Assembly: GCA_008933735.1 (NCBI GenBank)
Contig: WBUL01000009.1
Coordinates: 1 to 64,000 of the forward strand
Direction: 5' to 3'
Source of the DNA: Anaerolineae bacterium
GTDB lineage: Bacteria; Chloroflexota; Anaerolineae; Aggregatilineales; J027
DNA: 64,000 nucleotides
In this document: piece after piece, positions 7,142-15,150 of the stretch
Layout of the letters: each line of letters starts with the position of its first letter
Position numbering within the stretch: the first letter of the stretch is position 1
The notes under the pieces: model-generated
Databases searched by the model: none
What the model was told of the DNA's origin: nothing
Seen by the model: only the letters and a program-made list of their open reading frames with translations
Translations under genes and position numbers: made by a program

Positions 7142-9472
7142 GTGACTCTCATTTATCTGACTCTTGGCTGGGTAGCTGGAATTATCCTGGCCTCCCGTAC
7201 AGAAATCGACCTGCGTGCGGCGCTGGCAGCGGCGGTCACTGCTGCACTACTGAACGTTTGGTTTTTTTATGCTGACAAAACTATTCGACTCGTTTGTTTT
7301 ATGGTCGTTTTTTTCGCGCTGGGAATTTTCCGGTTTGAGCTGGCACAGCCGGATACCCAACACGATCATGTCGTCCGTCTGAATGATCGGCGTGGTCAGT
7401 TAAGTGTGCGTGGTGTGGTGGTGGCAGAACCGCGTATGCTGGATACCCGTTTGCAGGTACTGGTCGAGGTGGAAGAGGCAGCAGGCCAGCCCGCGAATGG
7501 GCGCGTGCTGATCTATGCAGACCGTACCAGTGACATCCGCTACGGGGATGAAATTCAGGCCTTCGGTATCCTTCGTACACCACCCACCCTGGATGACTTT
7601 GATTACCGGAACTACCTTTCCCGCCAGAAAATCTTCAGCCTGATGCCGGGAGCGGATGTCCAGATAGTTTCTTCGGGAACTGGCGTTTATGCGACTCTGT
7701 TTGACCTCAAAGAGGATGCCCGCAAGCTGATTACTTCTTCCCTGCCAGAGCCACATGCCTCCTTGCTGGTCGGGATTTTACTGGGGAACGACAGCGGGTT
7801 ATCCAGCGACGTAGAAGAGGCATTCATTGCCACAGGAACATCGCATGTGATCGCCATCTCCGGCTTCAATATGGTTATTCTGGCACAGACGCTCATGTCG
7901 GTGCTGCGGCGGTTCATGAAAAAAGAGATACACGCGGCAGCAATTGGTGTTGCCGCCATTGCGATTTACACGGTTTTTGTGGGTGCGGGTGCGGCGGTTG
8001 TTCGGGCAGCAGTCATGAGTGCCTTGTTGATTATCGGGCAGGCGCTCAGGCGTAAGACCCATGTGCCTTCTTCACTGGCGTTTGCAGCTCTTGTTATGAG
8101 CGCCCTCAATCCCTGGACATTATGGGATGTGGGTTTTCAACTCAGTTTTGCGGCAGTTGCTGGCATGGCGGTTTTTGTACCACCACTGGAAAAAAGATTG
8201 GCAAATCTTCTGAACCGGATTGCCAGCCGTGATACTGTGAAAAAACTGCTCGGTGTTTTATCTGACCCCCTGATTGTGACTACCGCCGCGCAGATCACTA
8301 CGCTGCCATTGATTTTGTATTATTTTGGGCGACTGTCGCTGGTTTCCCCCCTTGTCAATTTCATCATCATTCCTTTCCAGCCATTCATATTGCTGTTTGG
8401 GGCGCTGGGCGTCGTCGTAGGTCTGCTTATTCCTCCGGTGGGCGAACTGATCCTGAGCGGGGCATGGCTGTTTTTGACCTTCACTGTCGAAGTCATTGAG
8501 TATTTCGCGGGAATCTCCCTCGCTGAACACGCTTTCCAAATCGGTCAGCCTCCGGTGATTCTCTTTTTTGGCGGGCTGACTCTGTGGATGTTATATCAAT
8601 CGACCCGCCCTCGCTGGGCTCTGAAGATTGTCGGAAATCTAAATTCGCAGGTTCCGCTGCGTACACTTCAATTCGCGGCGCTGGTGGCGCTGGCGCTGCT
8701 GGTCAGTGGATTGGCACGGCGGCCTGACCACCGTCTGCACGTCATATTTTTGAATGTGGGAGCAGGCAACGGTGTTCTGATCGAATCGCCTGACGGGGCG
8801 GTGATTCTGGTCGATGGAGGGAATTTACCATCCCGTTTGCTGAATCAGCTTGGCGACCAGCTTCCGCCGCGCACCCGTCATCTTGATGTGCTGGTCATGA
8901 CTTCGCCTCGTGGAGAAAACATTGCCGCGCTGCCTGAAGTGATTGATCGTTATGAGATTGGCACCGTTCTAACCACTGGACAGGACTCTGACGTACCGGA
9001 ATATCGGGCAATTTTGACACGGCTGGAGGAGAAAAATATTCCTGTGGTGACCGTCGCTGCCGGATATACCCTGAAGACGGATGACGGGCTGCTCCTGGAA
9101 GTCCTGTATCCTTCTGAAATCCCTGCTGGAAATACCAGCCTGGTGCTGCGGGTGACCTATGGCGAGGCCGTCTTTTTGCTGACCGGCAATATAACCGCCG
9201 ATGAGGAGGCTGTGCTGCTGCAAAATCCCCATCTCATTCAGGCGACTGTGTTGCAGGTCGCCAATCACGGCGGGGGGAACTCTTCAAGCAGTGCCTTTAT
9301 TGATGCTGTGCAGCCGCAGGTTGCCGTCATTCAGACGGACATAGCCCGCCAGAACATTTCGCCGACCGTGGTTGATCGCCTTTCGGGCAGTCGCCTCTTC
9401 CGCACCGATGAACAGGGCTTGATTGAAATCATCACCGACGGCAAGACGCTGATCATAAAAATTGAGGATTAA
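7142..9472 (+). CDS. comEC: ComEC/Rec2-type DNA uptake channel protein with degenerate metallo-beta-lactamase domain
   Basis: Polytopic membrane protein of 776 residues for passage of transforming single-stranded DNA. Residues 1-60 form two or three helices, followed by the soluble OB-like DUF4131 region (about 70-190), the Competence core with the signature VIAISGFNMVILAQ near residue 238 and about ten helices to about residue 530, and a C-terminal metallo-beta-lactamase-like domain. In that domain the usual metal motif (Ser-His-Pro-Asp-x-Asp-His) is replaced by TSPRGENIAAL and the later His-His-Gly by VANHGGG, so the nuclease site looks dead. GTG start at 7142 with GAAGG at 7126-7130. It is monocistronic and divergent from the winged-helix operon. 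No other competence genes are in the window. Confidence 0.88.
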   Translation: MTLIYLTLGWVAGIILASRTEIDLRAALAAAVTAALLNVWFFYADKTIRLVCFMVVFFALGIFRFELAQPDTQHDHVVRLNDRRGQLSVRGVVVAEPRMLDTRLQVLVEVEEAAGQPANGRVLIYADRTSDIRYGDEIQAFGILRTPPTLDDFDYRNYLSRQKIFSLMPGADVQIVSSGTGVYATLFDLKEDARKLITSSLPEPHASLLVGILLGNDSGLSSDVEEAFIATGTSHVIAISGFNMVILAQTLMSVLRRFMKKEIHAAAIGVAAIAIYTVFVGAGAAVVRAAVMSALLIIGQALRRKTHVPSSLAFAALVMSALNPWTLWDVGFQLSFAAVAGMAVFVPPLEKRLANLLNRIASRDTVKKLLGVLSDPLIVTTAAQITTLPLILYYFGRLSLVSPLVNFIIIPFQPFILLFGALGVVVGLLIPPVGELILSGAWLFLTFTVEVIEYFAGISLAEHAFQIGQPPVILFFGGLTLWMLYQSTRPRWALKIVGNLNSQVPLRTLQFAALVALALLVSGLARRPDHRLHVIFLNVGAGNGVLIESPDGAVILVDGGNLPSRLLNQLGDQLPPRTRHLDVLVMTSPRGENIAALPEVIDRYEIGTVLTTGQDSDVPEYRAILTRLEEKNIPVVTVAAGYTLKTDDGLLLEVLYPSEIPAGNTSLVLRVTYGEAVFLLTGNITADEEAVLLQNPHLIQATVLQVANHGGGNSSSSAFIDAVQPQVAVIQTDIARQNISPTVVDRLSGSRLFRTDEQGLIEIITDGKTLIIKIED

Positions 9473-9521
9473 ATTCACAATAGAAATACACGGATAGAAC
9501 CCAAATCAAGCACTTGTCCCC

Positions 9522-9527
9522 TATAAT
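9522..9527 (+). promoter_or_regulatory. -10 box before the ParB-like/kinase cassette
   Basis: A perfect TATAAT lies about 37 bases before the first gene of the cassette. No convincing -35 box is found at 16-18 bases upstream, so the call rests on the -10 box and on its position in the only gap (9473-9563) ahead of four overlapping genes. Confidence 0.45.
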
Positions 9528-9563
9528 GGAATCAACCCATTTGGATAAAGGTAGGTGGCAGCG

Positions 9564-9977
9564 TTGTGGACATGGCTTAAAAAACTCCTCCAGGGGTCAG
9601 CGGATGAGGGCGTAAAATCATTCGAGGAAGAGATCGCTTTTCTGCCAGATGTGAAATACGAAAAACGCGGACTCATGTCGATCCCAATTGGGAAAATCGT
9701 CGGTAGTGTGGGGCGGGCACATGAGCTGAACAACACCTTTCATTATCGCAAACGTGCGAGTACTCAGCGTTACCATTCAATGCACGAGGCGATGCGTGCG
9801 GGGCGGCCTTCTGACCCGATCCAGGTCGTCAAAATCAAACGTGACAAAACCGAAACCGAGTATTACGTGATTGATGGACATCATCGTGTAGCAACTGCTA
9901 AAGATGCGGGCTTTGAAACGATCAATGCGATAGTCACCGAAGTTATTCTGCCGGACAACGATGCTGAAACGTGCTAG
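9564..9977 (+). CDS. ParB/sulfiredoxin-like domain protein
   Basis: 137 residues. After a Trp/Leu-rich amphipathic start (WTWLKKLLQ) comes a ParB/Srx-type fold: SIPIGKIVGS, then QRYHSMHEAMRAG, PIQVVKI, and the nucleotide-site motif YYVIDGHHRVATAKDAG, equivalent to the G-x-x-R box of ParB and the CHR box of sulfiredoxin. Members of this fold bind or hydrolyse CTP or ATP, and some phosphorylate serine or reduce sulfinic acids; the sulfiredoxin Cys is absent here. Chromosome partitioning is unlikely because there is no HTH. The TTG start at 9564 is favoured by AGGTAGG six bases ahead; GTG at 9555 is an alternative. It overlaps the kinase gene by 17 nt, which ties it to that signalling protein. 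Confidence 0.7.
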   Translation: MWTWLKKLLQGSADEGVKSFEEEIAFLPDVKYEKRGLMSIPIGKIVGSVGRAHELNNTFHYRKRASTQRYHSMHEAMRAGRPSDPIQVVKIKRDKTETEYYVIDGHHRVATAKDAGFETINAIVTEVILPDNDAETC

Positions 9978-12900
9978 ACGGCCCTTTAGTAAACGCCCAA
10001 CCACTTACCCGGAGCTGGGTACGCTGTTTGGAGAGCGTTATCTTTTGGAGCAACTGCTTGGAACAGGGGGCAGCAGTGCCGTTTTTAAGGCGCTGGATAC
10101 ACGCCTGAACCGCGATGTTGCGATTAAAGTGCTTGCCCCTGATGAAATGGATGCCCCTGGACTGGAACGCTTTAAACGGGAGGCGTTGAGTATTGCGCGG
10201 CTGTCTCATCCTGGTATTGTGACCATTTACGACTTCGACGAAGCCGACGGCTACCCCTATCTGACTCTGGAACTGGTGACAGGCCGCGATTTATGGTCGC
10301 TGCTGTACGAGGGAGAGGGTCTGCTGCCTCAGGAAGTCAGCCTCAAAATTGCTGTCAATATCCTGGATGCGCTCGAATACGCTCACGAGCGCAACGTCAT
10401 TCATCGTGACCTCAAACCGGAAAATGTGATGGTTGTGGACGATGAGTACAACACCAAAGTGATGGATTTCGGACTGGCGTATATTCGCGGACAGAGCCGG
10501 ATCACCAGTGACGGCATTATCTCCGGCTCGGCTTATTACATGGCACCGGAAGTCGCCGAAGGGAAAGCCAGTGACCACCGTGTTGATCTGTATGCACTCG
10601 GTGTGATGTTATATGAAATGCTGGTTGGACGGCTGCCCTTTTACAGCGAAAATCATTTGGCGGTCATTTCTCAGCATCTTTATGATGCGCCAACTGCGCC
10701 TTCTAATTTTAGCCCCGGTATTTCACATGGGCTGGAAGCCATCATCTTAAAGCTTCTGGCGAAGCGTCCCGAAGACCGCTTTCAGGACGCAGGCACCGTC
10801 AAAGAGGCGCTGTTAAATCTGGAAACCGATACCCAGGAAAAGCCGACACGCGCCACATTGTTGAATCGCATTGTCCACGGCCCGACCATTGGACGCGAGG
10901 CAGAATGGGCCAAGCTGCGTGAATCCTGGCAGCGAGCACGGGTTGGCGCTGTGGATGCCCCCGCCCTGGTACTGATTACAGGCGAAGCGGGCAGCGGAAA
11001 ATCTCAATTAGCCAACCAGCTTGTGGTCAAAGCACGGCAGGCTGGCGCGAAAGTGCTGACTAGTCAGTGTTATCAGAACGATTCGACTCTGCCTTACCGC
11101 CCCTTCGGCGAGATGCTGCGCGACGCCCTTCGGGATAGTCCGGTAGCCATCAGTCCGGCCATCGCTGCTGATTTGGCGAAAATCGTGCCGGAAGTCACGG
11201 AGGAACATGCTGCCGAGCCTCTACCTCCCCTACCTCCAGAAGCGGAACGGGTGCGCTTATTTGAACATGTTACCCAGTATCTCATTGACCTTGCCCACGA
11301 CCAGCCAATCATGCTGTTTATTGATGATTTGCACTGGGCAGATGCCAACAGTATTGCTCTGCTGCATTACCTCACCCCACGTCTGCGCGGGCAGCCGATT
11401 TTTTTGCTGGGAACCTATCGTCAGGAAGAACTGGATCCGCGTCATCCCCTGGACGCGCTGCTGCGCGAATTTACCAGTCGCAATCTGGTTGAGCGAATTG
11501 TACTGCGCCGCATGTCGCACAAAGAGATGCATAAAATGGTTGAGTCGATTCTGGGGCAGCAGATTGGCACCCAATTAGCGGATGTCCTTTATGAAAAAAC
11601 CGAAGGTAATTTGTTTTTTGCCCGTGAACTCCTCAAATCCCTGGTATTGGATGAAACGATTTACGAGGAGCAGGGAGTCTGGAAACACAAAGCACTGACA
11701 GATGTTGAACTGCCCAGCAGCATTGTATCGGTCATCGGACAGCAGTTGAGCAGACTCAGTGAAGCTGCCCATGAAGTTTTGACCGCCGCGGCGGTGATTG
11801 GCCGCCAGTTTACTTTTGATGTGCTGGCAGAAGTGGTTGAGCAGGATGAAGATACCCTGCTCAAGGCCCTGGAAGAAGCAATGGATGTGCATCTGATCCA
11901 CGAAAGCCCTGGCAGCCGCGAGGAAGTCTATCTTTTTGAAAATTCATCCATTCGGCAAACGCTGCTGGCTGACCTGGGGCAGCGTCGCAAAGCCCGTCTG
12001 CACCTGAAGATCGCCAGAGCATTGGAAAATCGCTACCGTAACAATCTTCAGGATTACATTGAAGCCATTGCCCGCCATTACAGCCTCGGCGCACGCACTG
12101 ATGAGGAAATCGATAAAGCGCTGGATTATCTGATTCAAGCGGCAGAGCGGGCTTCGGAAATTTTTGCCCTGCCCACCGCCGTCGATTTATATACCCAGGC
12201 ACTGGATCTGGCCCAGGACGATGTGAGTGAGCGCCGGAATGAGCGGATGGTGTTGATCCGGGAACGACGCGGCATGGTTTATCAAAAAATGGGTCATTTT
12301 GAGGCAGCAGCAGCGGACTTGGAAGGGGTGCTGCAAACGCCAGAAATTAATCAGGAGCCCGCCCGCAAACGTCGCGCCCTCTTGGAGTTAGGTCAGGTTT
12401 ACCGGCGTGGCGAACAGTTTGACTCGGCCATTAAACGGCTGACGGACGCGGTAGAACTTTCGCGCACCATGAACGATGAACGACTGGTCGCCGATGCATT
12501 GTTTTACCTCGGCGCGATGCACTGGAGCCGGAGCAATATCGCCATTGCGACTCGTCATCAGCAGGAGGCTTACGAGATCGTAACCCGGTTAGGCTTGCAG
12601 GACGAGGTTGCCATGCGGGTGCTGCATGGGGTCGGTGAATGTGCCATGCGCCGCAGTGATTACACAATCTTAAAGGCGGCTGAAGATTCGTACCAGCTTG
12701 CTCGACAGTTTGGAAATATCGAGTACCAGATTGAAAATCTGACCGTTCTTGGCATGGCGGAAATGCATCGTGGCAATTATGAGCGGGCGCAGGAAATTCT
12801 GGCAAGGCAGATCCAACTTGGTGAGCAGGCGGATATTCGCTGGCATCGTTTGTTTGGTATGGCCTCTTATGGCTGGGCAAAAGCGGCAGCCGGCGATTAC

Positions 12901-13605
12901 AGTGCCGCCATTCAAATCCTTGAGGACGCCAAACGCAGTACGCAGGAGCATTACAAAGGTGTCCTGATGACCATGATCTGGGATTATCTGGGACGCTGCT
13001 ATCTGGAGCTTGAAGACTTGCCACGTGCACTGGAGGCGTTTTCTGCGGGCATGGACTGTGTGCAGCGTTACCTGATTAGCTGGTCGGAGGCAGCAACAGT
13101 CGCTAATTGGTCGCTGGCGCAAATTCGGCAGGGGAATGTAGAGGTTGGCACTCTGCTGCAAGACACCCTGGAAAAAACCCTGTCATTGGGCGACATGCTG
13201 TATACACCATTTTTATACCAATCCCTGTGTGCGCTTGAGCTCGCACGTTATAAACCTGGCAGCGCCACTAAATGGGCAGAAAACATGACAGCCGTCGCAG
13301 ACAAACTTGACCAGACTGTCCAGGTGGCATGGGGAAATCTGTGGTGGGGCCGCGCTCTGATGCAAGGTGAGAATCTGGTAGACGCCCGCGCCAAATTTGA
13401 AACCAGCATGGAAATCGCAATGACCATCAAACGTCCGCGCCTGCTGTGGGATTTGCATCAAGCCCAGGCCGATTTGTACACTGCGCTGGGTGATGAAAAA
13501 ACAGCGCGGCATCATGAGGAGCGAGTGCACACTATTGTTCAAACGCTCGCAAATAAACTCAAAGAACCGACGCTGCGAGAAAATCTTCTCAGGAAAATTC
13601 AGTGA
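9961..13605 (+). CDS. Ser/Thr protein kinase fused to AAA ATPase and TPR repeats
   Basis: A 1214-residue soluble signalling protein. Kinase domain (about 27-285): Gly loop LLGTGGSSAVF, Lys56 in VAIKVL, HRDLKPEN at 148-155, DFG at 169-171, and an APE-like MAPEV. A STAND-type AAA_16 ATPase follows (about 305-600) with Walker A GEAGSGKS at 341-348 and Walker B MLFIDDLHWADANS near 450. The remaining 600 residues are helical TPR-like repeats that should sense a ligand or partner. All kinase catalytic residues are present, so it is probably active. Such kinase-ATPase-TPR proteins are large switch regulators, but the input and targets are unknown. ATG at 9961 has no strong ribosome site and overlaps the upstream frame by 17 nt, suggesting coupled translation; the stop overlaps the next gene (GTGA). 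Confidence 0.9.
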   Translation: MLKRARRPFSKRPTTYPELGTLFGERYLLEQLLGTGGSSAVFKALDTRLNRDVAIKVLAPDEMDAPGLERFKREALSIARLSHPGIVTIYDFDEADGYPYLTLELVTGRDLWSLLYEGEGLLPQEVSLKIAVNILDALEYAHERNVIHRDLKPENVMVVDDEYNTKVMDFGLAYIRGQSRITSDGIISGSAYYMAPEVAEGKASDHRVDLYALGVMLYEMLVGRLPFYSENHLAVISQHLYDAPTAPSNFSPGISHGLEAIILKLLAKRPEDRFQDAGTVKEALLNLETDTQEKPTRATLLNRIVHGPTIGREAEWAKLRESWQRARVGAVDAPALVLITGEAGSGKSQLANQLVVKARQAGAKVLTSQCYQNDSTLPYRPFGEMLRDALRDSPVAISPAIAADLAKIVPEVTEEHAAEPLPPLPPEAERVRLFEHVTQYLIDLAHDQPIMLFIDDLHWADANSIALLHYLTPRLRGQPIFLLGTYRQEELDPRHPLDALLREFTSRNLVERIVLRRMSHKEMHKMVESILGQQIGTQLADVLYEKTEGNLFFARELLKSLVLDETIYEEQGVWKHKALTDVELPSSIVSVIGQQLSRLSEAAHEVLTAAAVIGRQFTFDVLAEVVEQDEDTLLKALEEAMDVHLIHESPGSREEVYLFENSSIRQTLLADLGQRRKARLHLKIARALENRYRNNLQDYIEAIARHYSLGARTDEEIDKALDYLIQAAERASEIFALPTAVDLYTQALDLAQDDVSERRNERMVLIRERRGMVYQKMGHFEAAAADLEGVLQTPEINQEPARKRRALLELGQVYRRGEQFDSAIKRLTDAVELSRTMNDERLVADALFYLGAMHWSRSNIAIATRHQQEAYEIVTRLGLQDEVAMRVLHGVGECAMRRSDYTILKAAEDSYQLARQFGNIEYQIENLTVLGMAEMHRGNYERAQEILARQIQLGEQADIRWHRLFGMASYGWAKAAAGDYSAAIQILEDAKRSTQEHYKGVLMTMIWDYLGRCYLELEDLPRALEAFSAGMDCVQRYLISWSEAATVANWSLAQIRQGNVEVGTLLQDTLEKTLSLGDMLYTPFLYQSLCALELARYKPGSATKWAENMTAVADKLDQTVQVAWGNLWWGRALMQGENLVDARAKFETSMEIAMTIKRPRLLWDLHQAQADLYTALGDEKTARHHEERVHTIVQTLANKLKEPTLRENLLRKIQ

Positions 13606-14258
13606 TTCAACTTCGCTTTGCAGTGATCGCGGATACTTTCGCCACGATGGTTCGCACCGCCATTCAGGAAAATATTGATCTCATTCACACCTGTCATGCC
13701 CTCCTGCTGCTGGGTGATTTGCCCGCCCAGGCCTATCCAGCCCTGCGGGAAGAATTTCAACTTCCGATGCGCGGGCTGTGTGTGCTGGGCAATCATGACG
13801 GTGAACACTGGTCAGACTGGCTGCCGCGCTATCAGTTTGAGCATCTCCACCTGAACCTGGCCGCCATGCGAAAAGATGGGCGGGAGTTTATCTTTGGTGG
13901 CTTCAGCGGGAGCGAGCGTTACAAACCTGATGGGCACTGGCAGTGGGATAACAGGACGGCGGAAAATCTTCTGGCAAATCTTGCCCCCTGCGACATCTTA
14001 CTCACACACACTGCTCCCGAACCACCTCCTGATTATCCTGCCGATAACCGCCACTCAGGACTCCCTGCCCTGGGTGGGTATATTGATAAGCACCAGCCAA
14101 AACTGGCGCTGCACGGGCATTTTCATCAGACTTTCCAGCAGCAGCGTGGCGAAACGGTGATTCTTGGGTGTTACGGGGTGGTGCTGCTGGATTGTACAAT
14201 AGACGGCGATAGCTGGCAGATCCAATGGAAGGAACTGAATGTCCCCCCCTGGAACTAA
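13602..14258 (+). CDS. Calcineurin-like metallophosphoesterase
   Basis: 218 residues with metallophosphoesterase motifs: Asp11 in VIADTF, Gly38-Asp39 (LLLLGDLPAQ), GNHDG at 63-67, a mid-protein His in LLTHTAPEPP and HGHFHQTF near 165. The first motif normally reads D-x-H; here Phe13 replaces the His, so the first metal site has one ligand fewer. The GTG start is in a GTGA overlap with the kinase stop, so the phosphoesterase is made in step with the kinase. It may reverse or process a product of that system (phosphoprotein, cyclic nucleotide or nucleic acid); the substrate is unknown. Confidence 0.82.
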   Translation: MIQLRFAVIADTFATMVRTAIQENIDLIHTCHALLLLGDLPAQAYPALREEFQLPMRGLCVLGNHDGEHWSDWLPRYQFEHLHLNLAAMRKDGREFIFGGFSGSERYKPDGHWQWDNRTAENLLANLAPCDILLTHTAPEPPPDYPADNRHSGLPALGGYIDKHQPKLALHGHFHQTFQQQRGETVILGCYGVVLLDCTIDGDSWQIQWKELNVPPWN

Positions 14259-14556
14259 AAAAAGGCTCCTGATCGCCTATCAACTGGTGGGCGGGCTGGT
14301 TGTGGCTGCATTTGTGCTGGTGGGTATCTACCGAGCGGAATCAGGCATCCAGAATCTGTTTGATGGGCGCGGGGAAGATCGGGTCATGGCGGGCGATGAA
14401 GTTGGCGAACTGACGATCCTCAGCACCCGCCATTTAGTGGTGCGTACCAGCGCCATTCGAGAGGTGGTAATTGGCTTCGTATTTATGGTCGGAAGTCTCC
14501 TCGTTTATCAATTTATCGAACAGCGTATCCGGCACGATTGGATTGAAACAAGCTGA
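14239..14556 (+). CDS. Small two-helix membrane protein
   Basis: 105 residues. Helix one at about 9-30 (LLIAYQLVGGLVVAAFVLVG), a 45-residue polar loop containing LFDGRGEDRV, and helix two at about 76-95 (IREVVIGFVFMVGSLLVYQF). I do not recognise a family. It starts at ATG 14239, 20 nt inside the metallophosphoesterase gene, so it belongs to the same operon and is a candidate membrane anchor for the kinase system. Confidence 0.6.
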   Translation: MSPPGTKKRLLIAYQLVGGLVVAAFVLVGIYRAESGIQNLFDGRGEDRVMAGDEVGELTILSTRHLVVRTSAIREVVIGFVFMVGSLLVYQFIEQRIRHDWIETS

Positions 14557-14558
14557 AA

Positions 14559-15089
14559 TTACAGCCTTTTTAGAATTTCTTCCTTTTTGAGTTGATATTC
14601 TTCTTCGGTAATCAACCCCTTTGTCCGCATCTCATTAAGGTCTTGCAGGGCATGAGATTGACTTGGGGCTTGAACGAACGCATATTTTGCTCCACCCACC
14701 CACTGCTTACAATGTGGGCACTGTGGTTGTTCGGAGTGCGGCTGTGGATTGGAATTGGTTGAGACAATTTTATTTTTTCCGCAATTCGGGCAGGGACCGA
14801 TTTCGGGGTTGTTACCCGTGATGGCCCGGTAAAGGAAGTCGAGAACCATTGCCCCGACCCCAATGCCGGAGAATATAAAAACAACGATTCCTATAAAAAT
14901 ACTGTAACCCAACCCTTTTCTCACGTAATAGTGCCTCCACCAGTACCAGATGGAAATAAGCCAGAGCGGACACAAAATCACATAACAAATTAAACCTGAA
15001 CTGTCGCTGCTGCTTGACTGTGCCTGTAGAAGTAGCCCGACGACCACAATAGAAATAATGGGAAATAGATTTTTAATGTGCTTAAACAT
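14559..15089 (-). CDS. Membrane protein with zinc ribbon and SHOCT domain
   Basis: 176 residues: three or four hydrophobic segments in the first 95 residues (IISIVVVGLLL, ICYVILCPLWLISIWYWW, YSIFIGIVVFIFSGIGVGAM), a zinc ribbon CPNC...CPHC at about 109-135, and a C-terminal SHOCT motif (LQDLNEMRTKGLITEEEYQLKKEEILKRL pattern, here split over about 148-176). SHOCT tails act in oligomerisation or as bait for processing of membrane proteins. The function is unknown. It is convergent with the small membrane protein gene, two bases apart, and has its own extended -10 promoter. Confidence 0.7.
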   Translation of the reverse strand: MFKHIKNLFPIISIVVVGLLLQAQSSSSDSSGLICYVILCPLWLISIWYWWRHYYVRKGLGYSIFIGIVVFIFSGIGVGAMVLDFLYRAITGNNPEIGPCPNCGKNKIVSTNSNPQPHSEQPQCPHCKQWVGGAKYAFVQAPSQSHALQDLNEMRTKGLITEEEYQLKKEEILKRL

Positions 15090-15119
15090 ACTTTAAGCCT
15101 TTAAGTTATATTAAAAATC

Positions 15120-15149
15120 ATTATAGCAGCAAAATAGTTATTGCACTAA
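15120..15149 (-). promoter_or_regulatory. Extended -10 promoter of the SHOCT membrane protein gene
   Basis: On the minus strand TGC-TATAAT spans 15128-15120, an extended -10 box, with a TTAGTG-like -35 at 15149-15144. The predicted start lies about 25 bases before the ATG at 15089. The window from 15090 to 15150 is AT-rich and holds nothing else. Confidence 0.5.
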
Positions 15150-15150
15150 A

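Noticed and set aside
9564-9977. Chromosome-partition ParB or sulfiredoxin function for the ParB-like protein
   Set aside because: No HTH or parS-type context and no ParA gene; the sulfiredoxin catalytic Cys is missing, with His in its place.
9961-14556. Call as a known anti-phage system
   Set aside because: Kinase-ATPase-TPR architecture recalls STAND defence proteins, but no nuclease, phage gene, integrase or defence neighbour is present, so only an undefined signalling role is claimed.
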